Assembly (NCBI RefSeq): GCF_030409525.1
Contig: NZ_JAUFQB010000051.1
Span: 1 to 33,166, forward strand
Direction: 5' to 3'
DNA length: 33,166 nt
DNA from: Kaistella yonginensis
Lineage (GTDB): Bacteria; Bacteroidota; Bacteroidia; Flavobacteriales; Weeksellaceae
The notes beneath the pieces were generated by a model. That model ran no database searches. It was not told where the DNA came from and saw nothing but the letters and a program-made list of their open reading frames with translations. Below are positions 1 through 9,510 of this stretch, piece after piece (position 1 is the stretch's first letter; each line of letters begins with the position of its first letter). The position numbers were made by a program, and so were the translations under genes.

Positions 1-153
1 TTAAAAATAGTAAAAAAGTTATTTCCGAAAATTTTTTTTGAGCTTTAAGGGCTCAAAATTTTTCAGAATAACTTTTCAACTTACACAGTTAGTGGGACAC
101 TACCTCTATATTCTTTATTTTTTGCTTTATTTTTTCTTTTCTCATCCGCGCAG

Positions 154-3100
154 ATGGATACCGAACATTGGTTTGCCCCCATGGCAGGAAGTCCTGGTAC
201 GAATGGGTCTTTTCAGCCAGAGAGTTACCTCTATTTATCTACCAACGAAACCATTCCCTTTCCGGTAGAAATCTATAATAACAACGCGCTATACACCACT
301 GTTACCATCTCGAAAGGAAGTCCACAAGTGGTTGATATTCCTTTTAATTTTATGATGACCGTGCAGAGTAACGATTTATTCACCTCTGTTCCTATGGGTT
401 TACACCTGAAAGGAAACAAAAAATTCTTTGCAAACTATCGTTTTTCTGTTCCTAATCATGCAGAAATTATTACCTCTAAAGGTTTAGCCGGAGTCGGAAA
501 AAACTTTTTCGCAGTGATGGCTCCTGTGACTGCTCCTAAAGGATTTGTAAATGCAACTATAGGAATTATTGCTACGGAAGACAATACTTCGGTAACTGTT
601 TCTGGCTATGATCCTGGGATTATATTTGCTGATGGAAGCAGCAGCCCCACCAAGTCCTTTTCGCTCAATAAAGGGCAATCTTATATTCTAGATGCGATTA
701 GTGACAGCAATCCCAGTACTAATCAAACCGGCTTAATTGGTGCGAAAATTACTGCTTCCCAACCTGTTGCGGTGACTAATGGTAATTTTAATGGAATCTA
801 TACCAATGAAAACTTCAGCAATAATGATATTTTAATGGATCAGTCAGTTCCGGTAGAAAGGTTGGGGAATGAATTTATTTTGGTAAAAGGCAATGGCCCT
901 TCCACCAACAATATGGAATCTGCTCTGATTGTCGCTACGGAAGACAATACGCATATCACCATAAATGGCGTAGATTCTGGAGTGGTTCTAAATGCTGGTA
1001 AATACCAAGTTTTTGGGGTTAATAATTATGTGGATCAATTAAAAGATCACTACAACATGAGTATTTCTACCACGAAAAATGTTTATGTATATCAGCTTTT
1101 GGCGGGAGTTTCCACAGGAAATGTATACGCAACCGGTGGTTTTAATTTTATACCAGCGCTCAGCTGTTTCTTACCAAATAAAATCGATGAAATCTCATCA
1201 ATTAATCAGATTGGTTATGAAAGCTACAATGCAAAATTAAATATCATTTCTGAAAAGGGCGCATCAGTATCGGTGAATGGAACTGTACTTTCTGGTTTGC
1301 AAGGTCCTTTTCCAGTCAAAGGAAATGCCAATTGGGAAACCTACACTGTTTTAAATGTGAGCGGAAATATTACGGTCAACTCTACGAAATCGGTGACCGC
1401 GGGAATCGCTGCGGGAAATGGTGCGGTAGGTTATGGTGGTTATTTTGCAGGATTCAGTTCGGTTCCTGTAATTTCAAAAACAGGAGATTGTTATTCGGGA
1501 GTTCTTTTACAAGTTGATGACTCTTACGACCAGTATCAATGGTATCTTAATGGCGTTGCAATTCCTGGTGCGATCTCCTATTTTATTAATCCAGATCTTT
1601 ATGGTGCTGGTTCATATACTTGTATCATCACCAAAACAAATTGCGATACCAAGTTAACTATGCCCTACGAATTTTCGCTTTGTCCACCGATTTCCACGGC
1701 GACATTTACGATCGGTTCTTGTAATACAGTTACGATTACTCCAAAATTCAGCACTTCAACACAAGTTATTATCCCTGCAAAAACAAAGGTCACCATTAAT
1801 CCTTCATACGGCACCGCCCTTGTAAATGTAACAACTGGTCTTATCACTTATACTCCACAACCTAATTTAGCAACCGATATTTCTGATTCTTTTGTTTATT
1901 ATATTGAAGGAAATGGGACGCCAGAAGATACCGAATATTTTAAAGTTCTCCTACATATCAAAGTTCTTAAGGTACAAGATCGCACCCTTCGGGTCTGTCC
2001 GAACCCTGATGGGACGGGAACTTTCAATTTAAACTTAGCGAATATATCTTCCGATCCCACTGATACCGTTCTCTATTATACCGATCAAGCATTAACGGAC
2101 CTTATAACCAATTTTACGGCTTATAATTCGTTGGCTACAAATGTTTATGCCAAGATAACTTCTTCATTTGGATGTTCTGCGCAAGCCAAAATTACTTTAG
2201 AAATAACGAGTGCTCCAATTCTCGATGTGAGTAATTACAACGCTAACTTCTGCGACAACCTATTTGCTGGAAGTATTCCCATAAAATTTTCAAATATTTC
2301 TCCGCTTATCATTACTAATTTTAATAGTTCATTTATCGTGAAGTATTATTTAAATCAAACGGATCAACAAAGTGCTACAGCCAATTTCCTGCCAGATAAC
2401 TGGTCTTTTTCTGCAAATACTACTGTTTATATAAGAATAGAAAATACGGCTGGCTGCCAGGTTGTTTTTGGGCAAATAAATTTCACCATCGGAAGTAAAA
2501 TACCATTAATTAAAAATCCTATAATCGATGCAGTTTGTGATAATGAGCTTCTCGGAAATGTTTCCGTTCATCTTATTGATTATATTTCACAGTTTAGCAC
2601 AGATGCCGCCACAGTTCCTAGTTTTTACAATACTGAAATTGACGCGAAAAAGAAGCAAAATGAAATTTCAGCCAATCAAATTTTAACGACCACCAAAACT
2701 TTCTTTATCCGGTTTGAAAGCACTTCTGCTTGTCCCAATATTGGAACGTTAACAGTTAACATCCGATCCCCAAGGAAATCGTCAGTTTTAGCAGATGTAA
2801 AAATTTGCCCAACGTTGACCGTGCCTTTAGATGCAGGTTCTGGATTTGATTCCTACCAATGGAATACCGGAGAAGTTTCGCAAACCATCACTGCGGGCGT
2901 TGGTGCATACTATGTGGACTTAGGTGCAAACTGTTGTGTTTATAGGCAATTTGTAAATGTTTCTGCCGCCGAACTCCCAGAAATAACCAGCATTGATGTC
3001 ACTGGAAATAACGCAACAATTTTTGTGACTGGTGGAAATCCTCCTTACCAATATTCACTGGATAATATCAATTTTCAGGCTTCTAATGTTTTCTCGAATA

Positions 3101-3453
3101 TCCCAAGAGGTCTCCGTAAAATCTATGTGAAAGATGCCCAAAATTGCGAAACTATTACCAAAGAATTTCTTATAATTAATTTAATAAATGTGATTACGCC
3201 CAATGCTGATGGTAAAAATGACATTTTAGATTATTCAGATTTAAGCATCAAGAAAGAGGTGAAAATAGAAATCTATGACCGCTACGGAACGCTGGTTTTT
3301 CTTTCCCAAAAAACACCTTATATCTGGGATGGAAAAATGAACGGCCGGATTCTTCCAACAGGAACTTATTGGTATATTCTCAACTGGGTGGAGCCGGACA
3401 CTAATTTACCGGTTTCTTACAAAGGCTGGATTTTGCTGAAAAACAGAAATTAG
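154..3453 (+). CDS. Large secreted IgGFc-binding-like protein with T9SS type B C-terminal sorting domain
   Basis: Predicted cell-surface or secreted protein, probably an adhesin or matrix protein; the ligand is unknown. The first ~450 residues resemble the IgGFc-binding N-terminal domain, with two ATEDNT(S/H) blocks. An Ig-like segment follows at ~455-510 (QYQWYLNG, GSYTC), then several Cys-containing repeats, a SprB-like segment near 975-1005 (PPYQYSLDN), and from ~1012 the gliding/CHU_C-type domain (VITPNADGKND, IYDRYG, WDGK, PTGTYWY) that directs type IX secretion. The ATG at 154 follows codons that read as a signal peptide ending FLFSSAQ, and the frame stays open upstream to position 49. 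The real start is therefore upstream, but no ATG, GTG or TTG lies in frame there; ATT at 58 is the only near-cognate start I see. It converges on fmt with one base between the stop codons. The secretion call is firm; the binding role is inferred from the family name only. Confidence 0.85.
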   Translation: MDTEHWFAPMAGSPGTNGSFQPESYLYLSTNETIPFPVEIYNNNALYTTVTISKGSPQVVDIPFNFMMTVQSNDLFTSVPMGLHLKGNKKFFANYRFSVPNHAEIITSKGLAGVGKNFFAVMAPVTAPKGFVNATIGIIATEDNTSVTVSGYDPGIIFADGSSSPTKSFSLNKGQSYILDAISDSNPSTNQTGLIGAKITASQPVAVTNGNFNGIYTNENFSNNDILMDQSVPVERLGNEFILVKGNGPSTNNMESALIVATEDNTHITINGVDSGVVLNAGKYQVFGVNNYVDQLKDHYNMSISTTKNVYVYQLLAGVSTGNVYATGGFNFIPALSCFLPNKIDEISSINQIGYESYNAKLNIISEKGASVSVNGTVLSGLQGPFPVKGNANWETYTVLNVSGNITVNSTKSVTAGIAAGNGAVGYGGYFAGFSSVPVISKTGDCYSGVLLQVDDSYDQYQWYLNGVAIPGAISYFINPDLYGAGSYTCIITKTNCDTKLTMPYEFSLCPPISTATFTIGSCNTVTITPKFSTSTQVIIPAKTKVTINPSYGTALVNVTTGLITYTPQPNLATDISDSFVYYIEGNGTPEDTEYFKVLLHIKVLKVQDRTLRVCPNPDGTGTFNLNLANISSDPTDTVLYYTDQALTDLITNFTAYNSLATNVYAKITSSFGCSAQAKITLEITSAPILDVSNYNANFCDNLFAGSIPIKFSNISPLIITNFNSSFIVKYYLNQTDQQSATANFLPDNWSFSANTTVYIRIENTAGCQVVFGQINFTIGSKIPLIKNPIIDAVCDNELLGNVSVHLIDYISQFSTDAATVPSFYNTEIDAKKKQNEISANQILTTTKTFFIRFESTSACPNIGTLTVNIRSPRKSSVLADVKICPTLTVPLDAGSGFDSYQWNTGEVSQTITAGVGAYYVDLGANCCVYRQFVNVSAAELPEITSIDVTGNNATIFVTGGNPPYQYSLDNINFQASNVFSNIPRGLRKIYVKDAQNCETITKEFLIINLINVITPNADGKNDILDYSDLSIKKEVKIEIYDRYGTLVFLSQKTPYIWDGKMNGRILPTGTYWYILNWVEPDTNLPVSYKGWILLKNRN

Positions 3454-3454
3454 T

Positions 3455-4402
3455 TTAGACCATAGAAATGTGGTCAAAATGCTGAAAACCATTTAAAAAA
3501 TCTTTAATAGACATTCTTTTTTTTCCTTCCAGTTGAACTTCTTCAGGATAATAAAACCCATCTTTCGTGTGAATTTTAAATTGATGTTTGTCTATTTCTA
3601 AAGTTCGTGGCTCTTTATCATGAGCAGCTTTTTCAAATTTTCCTTTATATATTTTTAAATATTTTTCATCTTCTCCAATTTTAAGAATTGTAAATGCTGC
3701 AGGATAAGGAGACATACCTCGGATGAAATTGTGAACAATTTCAGCATTTTGATTCCAGCTAATTCGAGTATCTTCTTTAAAAATTTTAAAAGCATTTTTT
3801 GGGTGTTTCACTTCTCGCTGCGGTTTTTCCTGAATGCTATTTTCAGCTAAACCATCTAAGGTCTTTACCACGAGTTTCGCGCCCATCTCCATTAATCGGT
3901 CATGCAATTCCCCTGCATTTTCTTCTGGAAATATTTCGATTTCCTTTTGTAAAAGAATATTTCCTTCATCAATCTTTTCATTAATAAAGAAAGTGGTAGC
4001 ACCGGTTTTTGTCTCACCATTAATGACGGCATAATTAATTGGTGCCGCACCACGATAATCTGGCAGCAAAGATGCGTGTAGATTAAATGTTCCGATTGGA
4101 GGCATTTCAAATAAAATTTTTGGCATCATCCGAAAGGCTACCACGACAAAAACATCAGCATTGAGTTTCCTAATCGATTCTAAAAATTCTGGATCTCTCA
4201 ATTTTTCTGGTTGAAAAACGGGCAAATCGTTTTTTACGGCAAATATTTTAACTGCAGATTGATGAATTTTTTGTCCACGGCCACTCGCTTTATCAGCAAC
4301 TGTTACCACGCCAACAACTTCGTGCGTTGACTGATGAATCGCTTCTACTGATGTTTTTGCAAATTCTGGCGTTCCGAAAAATATAACTTTTAATGATTTC
4401 AT
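3455..4402 (-). CDS. fmt: Methionyl-tRNA formyltransferase
   Basis: Cytoplasmic enzyme that formylates the methionyl group of initiator tRNA using 10-formyltetrahydrofolate. The protein has 315 residues, the usual length. It opens with KVIFFGTPEFA. The formyltransferase signature is NLHASLLPDYRGAAPINYAV at 107-126, and the catalytic triad equivalents are N107, H109 and D145 (in KIDEGNIL), matching E. coli N106/H108/D144. The C-terminal tRNA-binding domain (SWNQNAEIVHNFIRGMSPYPAA onward) is present and complete. It lies 44 bases downstream of the recQ-type gene on the same strand with no terminator between them, so the two may share a transcript. In many other bacteria fmt sits with def; no def gene is here. 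Confidence 0.96.
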   Translation of the reverse strand: MKSLKVIFFGTPEFAKTSVEAIHQSTHEVVGVVTVADKASGRGQKIHQSAVKIFAVKNDLPVFQPEKLRDPEFLESIRKLNADVFVVVAFRMMPKILFEMPPIGTFNLHASLLPDYRGAAPINYAVINGETKTGATTFFINEKIDEGNILLQKEIEIFPEENAGELHDRLMEMGAKLVVKTLDGLAENSIQEKPQREVKHPKNAFKIFKEDTRISWNQNAEIVHNFIRGMSPYPAAFTILKIGEDEKYLKIYKGKFEKAAHDKEPRTLEIDKHQFKIHTKDGFYYPEEVQLEGKKRMSIKDFLNGFQHFDHISMV

Positions 4403-4446
4403 TGAATAGATGGTTTGATAAAATTTAAATAAGAATCAGATTATTT

Positions 4447-6354
4447 TTAATCATGATTATAGCAGTACGTTCTAAAATTGAGCATTTTCACTTGACCTGA
4501 ATCGAGTAAATGAATAAGATTTTCTAAGATATTTTCTTTCAAAAAATAATTGAGTTTAATCGATATTTCTTCCACATTTGCAGGAGCCACTTTTAAAATC
4601 TCTAAAATTTCGGTCGACACATCCCGTCCGAAGACGGTTTCTTTTTGCTTCTCACATACCGAACAGTGCCCACAATTTTTCGCATTCTTCTCACCAAAAT
4701 AAGATAAGATGAGTTTCATTTTGCAAAACTCATCATTCTGGACAAAGAATTTCATCTCTTCCCATTTCTGGATTTTGTTTTTTTGTATTTGGGCGAAGAG
4801 ATTCCAATATTTTCCTTCAATCGCTCGCTGATCACGATGCTTCAAAAACTTAACGCTCGACAACGCCCCATCTATATAATCCAGATAGCCCTGGTGCTGT
4901 AATTCGCGCAGTCGCTCTTTTACCAAATGAGGATCAGACTCGATTTTTTTGCTTAAGGACTTTTCGCTGAACATTACTTTATGCGTGGTAAGGCCTGATA
5001 AATTTCGCAGTAAAATTTCGATAAAATAGGCATCTTTTTTGGCAAGCAAATCAATTTCATCAGGTGCAATTTTGAGTTCCAATGATGAAAGAGCGTTTTG
5101 GGAATTATAATAAATAATTTCTTGGTGATGTAAGAAATTAAGAACATTTCTAATTTTGGCTAATGAAACTTTGGTGAAATTTTGAATTTTTTGAATATGG
5201 AGTTGAAAAATATTTTCAGGCAAATCACTTTCGGCAATTTGAAAAGTGGAATACAAATAGGTAACAATATTTTGAAACTCTAATTTTGAGGGAATTTGAT
5301 TAATTAAGATTTGGTCAAAATTCTTTAATTCCTGTTCATTCCAAAATAGAAATGCATAAGAGTCTGCACCATCACGACCTGCGCGCCCAATTTCCTGATA
5401 ATAATTTTCTATAGAAGGAGCTGGCGAAAAATGCACAATAAAACGCACATTATCTTTGTCGATTCCCATACCGAAAGCATTTGTAGAAATTAAAACTTGA
5501 TTCGGGCTTTTGAGCCAAAGATTCTGTTTTGCATTCTTTTCTTTCGCTGGAATCCCCGCATGAAAAAAATCGACATTAGTAATTTGATTACGGTGTAGGA
5601 ACATCGATAGTTCTTCTGCTTCTTTTCGAGTTCGTACATAGATAATTCCCGAAGCGTTATTATACTTCAAAAGATTTCTGATTCGGTCATATTTATCTGA
5701 AATTTTATCCGATACTATTTTAAGGTTATGTCGTCTGAAACTTTTTTGAAAAACTTTAGGGTTTTTAAGATTGAGTTTAACCTGAATTTCCTGCAAAACT
5801 TTCGGAGTTGCAGTTGCGGTCAGCGCCACACAAGGAATTTTATCCAGTTGCGTTCTAAAGGTTTTTATATGCTGGTAACTGGGTCTAAAATCTTGTCCCC
5901 ACTCAGAAATACAATGCGCTTCATCTACCGCTATAAATGAAATTTGAATTTCTTCTAGATTCTGTAGAAATAAACGATTTGTTAAGCGTTCGGGAGAAAT
6001 GTACAATAACTTGGTTAAGCCATCTTTGCAGCGGTTGAAAATGATTTCTGCATCAAACTCATCCAATTCAGAAGAGAGATACTCGGCTTCAATACCCAGG
6101 TTTTTCATTTGATACACCTGGTCTTTCATTAAGGCTAAAAGTGGTGAAATGACTAAGCATGTACCTTCTAAAATTAAAGCTGGAAGCTGATAACATAGTG
6201 ATTTGCCACCACCAGTTGGAAGTAAGGCCAAAGCATCTTGACCCGAGATAATTGTGTTGATAATTTCTTCTTGCGAATCTCGAAAGGTATCATAACCCCA
6301 AAAATGTTTTAAGGTTTGCTTTTTTAGTTTTTCAAAATCTTGGTGAGAAATCAT
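4447..6354 (-). CDS. recQ: RecQ-family ATP-dependent DNA helicase
   Basis: 3'-5' superfamily 2 DNA helicase expected to act in recombination and replication-fork repair. In the 635-residue protein I see the Q-motif region, Walker A (LLPTGGGKS, ~44-52), DEAH box at 144-147 followed by CISEWGQDFRPSY, motif III (LTATAT, ~178-183) and motif VI (QEIGRAGRDG, ~320-329). A four-cysteine zinc site of the RQC region follows near the C-terminus (FCKM, then CGHCSVC). I see no clear HRDC domain; the C-terminal ~70 residues are a short winged-helix-like tail. Flavobacteria often carry two RecQ paralogues, a long one with HRDC and a shorter one like this, so this may be the secondary copy. On the minus strand upstream, TTTTTTG and TAATTTTA about 20 bases apart could be its promoter. 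Confidence 0.94.
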   Translation of the reverse strand: MISHQDFEKLKKQTLKHFWGYDTFRDSQEEIINTIISGQDALALLPTGGGKSLCYQLPALILEGTCLVISPLLALMKDQVYQMKNLGIEAEYLSSELDEFDAEIIFNRCKDGLTKLLYISPERLTNRLFLQNLEEIQISFIAVDEAHCISEWGQDFRPSYQHIKTFRTQLDKIPCVALTATATPKVLQEIQVKLNLKNPKVFQKSFRRHNLKIVSDKISDKYDRIRNLLKYNNASGIIYVRTRKEAEELSMFLHRNQITNVDFFHAGIPAKEKNAKQNLWLKSPNQVLISTNAFGMGIDKDNVRFIVHFSPAPSIENYYQEIGRAGRDGADSYAFLFWNEQELKNFDQILINQIPSKLEFQNIVTYLYSTFQIAESDLPENIFQLHIQKIQNFTKVSLAKIRNVLNFLHHQEIIYYNSQNALSSLELKIAPDEIDLLAKKDAYFIEILLRNLSGLTTHKVMFSEKSLSKKIESDPHLVKERLRELQHQGYLDYIDGALSSVKFLKHRDQRAIEGKYWNLFAQIQKNKIQKWEEMKFFVQNDEFCKMKLILSYFGEKNAKNCGHCSVCEKQKETVFGRDVSTEILEILKVAPANVEEISIKLNYFLKENILENLIHLLDSGQVKMLNFRTYCYNHD

Positions 6355-6387
6355 GGAGTAAAATTACAGAAACAAATTTCATTATAC

Positions 6388-6416
6388 AAAAAAGCCACGA
6401 TTACCGTGGCTTTTTC
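6388..6416 (-). terminator. Rho-independent terminator of the OmpA gene
   Basis: Inverted repeat AAAAAGCCACG (6389-6399) and CGTGGCTTTTT (6405-6415) with a 5-base loop. It lies 26 bases past the stop codon of the minus-strand OmpA gene, and its uridine run falls correctly for that strand. It also separates OmpA from the recQ promoter region. Confidence 0.85.
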
Positions 6417-6441
6417 TCTAGTATTTAAATGCTTTAGATGA

Positions 6442-7887
6442 TTATTTTGCTTCAAAATAAACCCTTCTATTCGCTCTGTTTTTCCATTCTGGACATTTGG
6501 TAGCTGGATCACATTCTGGGTATTTAAGGTCTTTCTCACCTCTTCCGATCGAATTTAATTTATCCGCTTCTACTCCGTTTTCAATGAGATAGTTTTTCAC
6601 ACTATTTGCTCTTCTCTCTGACAATTTTTGGTTATAAGCGTCAGAAGCTCTCGTATCCGTAGCTCCAATAACAAGATAAGAACCTGTAGAACTATTAATA
6701 TAATTTACCGCATTGTTAAGGATTGGGGTATTTGATGGTAAAATTCGGTCAGAATTTAAATCAAACTCAATTCCTTCTAATGTTCTGGTTTCATCTGTAA
6801 CAGTAGAAGTTGTATTGGTAGGGCAACCGTTGTTTTCAACTGGACCTGGCACGGTAACACACTTATCATATAAGTCGATTACACCGTCTAAGTCAGCATC
6901 TAAAGCAACTCCTGCTCCATCTACTCTTGCACCTGCAGGAGTATCAAGTTGACGATCCCAATCATCACAAACCCCATCATTATCAGCATCTCCTTTTTTA
7001 CAAACTTCAACATCTTGGTTTTTATCGGCCAGAACATCTAATTTATAATAAATTTCTTGGAGTGGGTCATGCCAGAAAAGGTGTGATTCATGTTTTCCTA
7101 AATTTAATGTTGCTCCTAAAGTCACATTAATTAAGTTATCAGAAGGGTTATCATTCACTTTTCCATTGTAAGAAGCGCCACCTGCGCCATCGAAAGTATC
7201 ATCGCCTGTTAGCACATACATTCCTCTTGCTTCTAGATCTAAGGATTTTGTCGCTCTAAATTTCAGACCTGCTCCTGCTTGACCAAATAAACTGTTGAAT
7301 TTAAATGGTTTAATCTCCTCCACTAAACTTTGATTATATGCTGGACCAGCGTCTTGGCGGTAGGCTCTATATGCTAATGTACCAACTCCTGCATATCCAT
7401 GAAGTGCCCACCTAAATGGGGAATGATTATCAACCCTTCTCAAAAGATTTGAAAAGTTAATATCACCCAAAACAGAAATTGCATCATACTGAGTTCTAGC
7501 TCCATCACCAGTCGGGGAGGCTACCTTATCTTTTGTATTTACAAATCCTTGTCTAGATTCTCCTTTGTCGTATTGTAGTTTTAATCCAAAAGCGTGAGTA
7601 ATTGCTTTATCTACGCTCAAATATGCAGACCAACCAAAAAGGTTTTTTCCTGCACCGTACCCTTTGATTGAGGTAAGGTCAGAAGATTGCATTAATGGTA
7701 CACCTGCACCAGCAGAGACTGCCCAATCATTAAATCTTTTTGACTCCTTTGTAAAAGGAGATACATTTGCTGAGTTTGATGTATAAGGATTAGGATAATT
7801 AGCAGTAGAACTAGTAATAGAATCCTGCGCAAAAACCGCTGTGGGCAATACGAGCGCTAGTGCGATACTTGTTAAATTTAGTTTCAT
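6442..7887 (-). CDS. OmpA-family outer-membrane porin with thrombospondin type 3 repeats
   Basis: Outer-membrane beta-barrel protein that should anchor the outer membrane to peptidoglycan. It has 481 residues: a signal peptide (LALVLPTAVFAQ, cut near residue 20), a barrel of ~270 residues rich in alternating polar/hydrophobic strands, Asp-rich TSP3 calcium-binding repeats at ~296-352 (DNDGVCDDWDRQLD, DADLDGVIDLYDKC), and a complete OmpA domain at ~365-481. That domain keeps the peptidoglycan-binding Asp (GATDTRAS) and Arg (KLSERRANSV). It is the second of two tandem paralogues: the gene at 7959-9056 is homologous through the TSP3 repeats but stops before the OmpA domain. A strong terminator follows it. 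The family is clear; a specific transport role cannot be read from the sequence. Confidence 0.93.
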   Translation of the reverse strand: MKLNLTSIALALVLPTAVFAQDSITSSTANYPNPYTSNSANVSPFTKESKRFNDWAVSAGAGVPLMQSSDLTSIKGYGAGKNLFGWSAYLSVDKAITHAFGLKLQYDKGESRQGFVNTKDKVASPTGDGARTQYDAISVLGDINFSNLLRRVDNHSPFRWALHGYAGVGTLAYRAYRQDAGPAYNQSLVEEIKPFKFNSLFGQAGAGLKFRATKSLDLEARGMYVLTGDDTFDGAGGASYNGKVNDNPSDNLINVTLGATLNLGKHESHLFWHDPLQEIYYKLDVLADKNQDVEVCKKGDADNDGVCDDWDRQLDTPAGARVDGAGVALDADLDGVIDLYDKCVTVPGPVENNGCPTNTTSTVTDETRTLEGIEFDLNSDRILPSNTPILNNAVNYINSSTGSYLVIGATDTRASDAYNQKLSERRANSVKNYLIENGVEADKLNSIGRGEKDLKYPECDPATKCPEWKNRANRRVYFEAK

Positions 7888-7958
7888 ATTTTTGTTATTT
7901 TTTTATTGAATAAGAGGTACTAATTGATGTTTAAAACAACACTTTTTTTTCCTTCTTT

Positions 7959-9056
7959 TTATTTTGAATTCGTTGGGCAACCATTGTTTTCAACAGGACC
8001 AGGAACCGTTACACATTTATCATATAGATCGATCACTCCGTCTAAATCAATATCTAATGCCACACCTGCGCCATCTACTCTCGCTCCAGCAGGAGTGTCA
8101 AGTTGTCTGTCCCAATCATCACATACGCCATCATTATCCACATCTCCCTTTTCACAAACGACTAGATTGTTTTCCGAATTGGCTAAAACTTCAATTCTAT
8201 TATTAATATCTTGCATAGGATCAAACCAGGTAAGATGCGTATCTTGCTTTCCAAGTTTAAATGATAAACCTAAGTTGATTGTTAGCATATTATCCGAGAA
8301 ACCAGATGAGATTGCGTTATATTTTGGAACACCGTTTTTCCCAAACCCACCTCCATCAAAAGAGTCATCTCCTGAAATGATATACATGGCTCGTGCTTCA
8401 ATGTCAAACATTTTAGAAGCATTAAATTTCAAGCCAGTTCCAACTTGATAAAAGAAAGTATCTAACCCTATTTTTTGCTCAATCTGGGTAGGAATTCTTT
8501 TTGGAGAGGTACTATACCGAGACATATCGTTATCAAGTAATAACGTATCATATCCTTGTAAACCAACACCGCCATAACCATGAAGAGCCCACCGGTATGG
8601 TGAATTATTGTCTACTCGACGTAAGAGATTTGAAAGATTAATATCCCCTAGAATAGAAACCTGTTGATATTTTGTATAGGCAGTAGCGACGCCCGCGGCT
8701 ACACCTGCAGCCCCTGGCAACAATGCTTTTTGATTGGTTTTACCCATCTGAAACATTAAGCTGAGACCAAAAGTATGACTTATTTGTTTGTCTAAACTTG
8801 CGTATGCATTATATCCAAAATCAACCTTACCATCATAGAAAGAGGTTACGTCTGCAGAATGCATAAAAGCACTCCCACCTCCTACGGATACAGACCAATC
8901 ACGAAATAACCTCGATGTATTTTTAAACGGATGAACATTTGCAGAGCCCGATGAGTAAGCATTGGGGTACTCTCCACTCGTATTTCCAACCGAAGATCTA
9001 TCTTGAGCATAGAATGCTATTGGCAGAACCAGTGCTATTAATAAATTTAATTTCAT
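7959..9056 (-). CDS. OmpA-like outer-membrane beta-barrel paralogue lacking the OmpA domain
   Basis: Predicted outer-membrane barrel protein of 365 residues, paralogous to the adjacent gene at 6442-7887. I start it at the ATG at 9056 because MKLNLLIALVLPIAFYAQ is a normal signal peptide matching that of the paralogue; an earlier ATG at 9086 would add ten polar residues and overlap folK. The barrel domain is clearly related but diverged, while the TSP3 block near the end matches its neighbour at 60 of 63 residues. The protein ends at NNGCPTNSK, exactly where the paralogue runs on into its peptidoglycan-binding domain. There is no sign of a broken remainder in the 71 bases downstream, so it looks like a stable barrel-plus-TSP3 form rather than a recent frameshift. 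It starts 19 bases after folK and may be co-transcribed with it. Confidence 0.88.
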   Translation of the reverse strand: MKLNLLIALVLPIAFYAQDRSSVGNTSGEYPNAYSSGSANVHPFKNTSRLFRDWSVSVGGGSAFMHSADVTSFYDGKVDFGYNAYASLDKQISHTFGLSLMFQMGKTNQKALLPGAAGVAAGVATAYTKYQQVSILGDINLSNLLRRVDNNSPYRWALHGYGGVGLQGYDTLLLDNDMSRYSTSPKRIPTQIEQKIGLDTFFYQVGTGLKFNASKMFDIEARAMYIISGDDSFDGGGFGKNGVPKYNAISSGFSDNMLTINLGLSFKLGKQDTHLTWFDPMQDINNRIEVLANSENNLVVCEKGDVDNDGVCDDWDRQLDTPAGARVDGAGVALDIDLDGVIDLYDKCVTVPGPVENNGCPTNSK

Positions 9057-9075
9057 ATTATTGTTTTTAATGTTC

Positions 9076-9489
9076 TTAAAGTACATTTAACAATCTTCTA
9101 GAAAAATCACGTTGATATAAATGCTTTTGATGGGGAATGGTTAATTCCTTACAATAGAACTTAAGATGACCAAAACTGACAATATCAATATCGATTATCC
9201 TATCTTGGTATTCTCCAGAAATCAATGTATCATCGTCCCTACCCATAGCTCTCTCAATTAATTTTATATTTCTTAAGAGTTTTATAGGAGAAAATTGTGT
9301 TTTTATTACTAGTGCAATATTACAAAAAATATTATTACTGACAAATTCCACAGGGCTAGTAAATAAGATTTCACTACTTCTTAAAATCCGCCCAATATCT
9401 TTTTCAATTATACTTAGTGCCATTTCGATATTCTCTTTTGTATTTCCTAAATTACTCCCGAGTAACAAAGTGACTTCATGTTGCGACAT
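9076..9489 (-). CDS. folK: 2-amino-4-hydroxy-6-hydroxymethyldihydropteridine diphosphokinase
   Basis: Transfers pyrophosphate from ATP to 6-hydroxymethyl-7,8-dihydropterin in folate synthesis, in the cytoplasm. The 137-residue protein carries the family blocks in order: LLLGSNLGNT near the start, IERAMGRDDD, the catalytic and metal-binding segment DRIIDIDIVSFG, and the closing IPHQKHLYQRDF. The length is at the short end for the family but nothing essential is missing. It is divergent from sppA with only 21 bases between the start codons, so each promoter must lie partly inside the other gene. The folate reductase gene folA is elsewhere in this window (23229), not linked. Confidence 0.93.
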   Translation of the reverse strand: MSQHEVTLLLGSNLGNTKENIEMALSIIEKDIGRILRSSEILFTSPVEFVSNNIFCNIALVIKTQFSPIKLLRNIKLIERAMGRDDDTLISGEYQDRIIDIDIVSFGHLKFYCKELTIPHQKHLYQRDFSRRLLNVL

Positions 9490-9510
9490 ATTGTGGAAAT
9501 GTATATAATT

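Noticed and set aside
3458..3475. Hairpin GACCA/TGGTC at the convergent ends of the T9SS gene and fmt
   Set aside because: The stem is five pairs with an 8-base loop and no T run, and it lies inside the fmt coding region.
7924..8448. A 174-residue reading frame on the plus strand opposite the short OmpA-like gene
   Set aside because: It mirrors the minus-strand TSP3 and barrel codons, has a similar mirror frame opposite the paralogue, and shows no family features of its own.
9057..9086. Upstream ATG extending the short OmpA-like protein by ten residues
   Set aside because: It would overlap folK and put polar residues ahead of a normal signal peptide that matches the paralogue's start.
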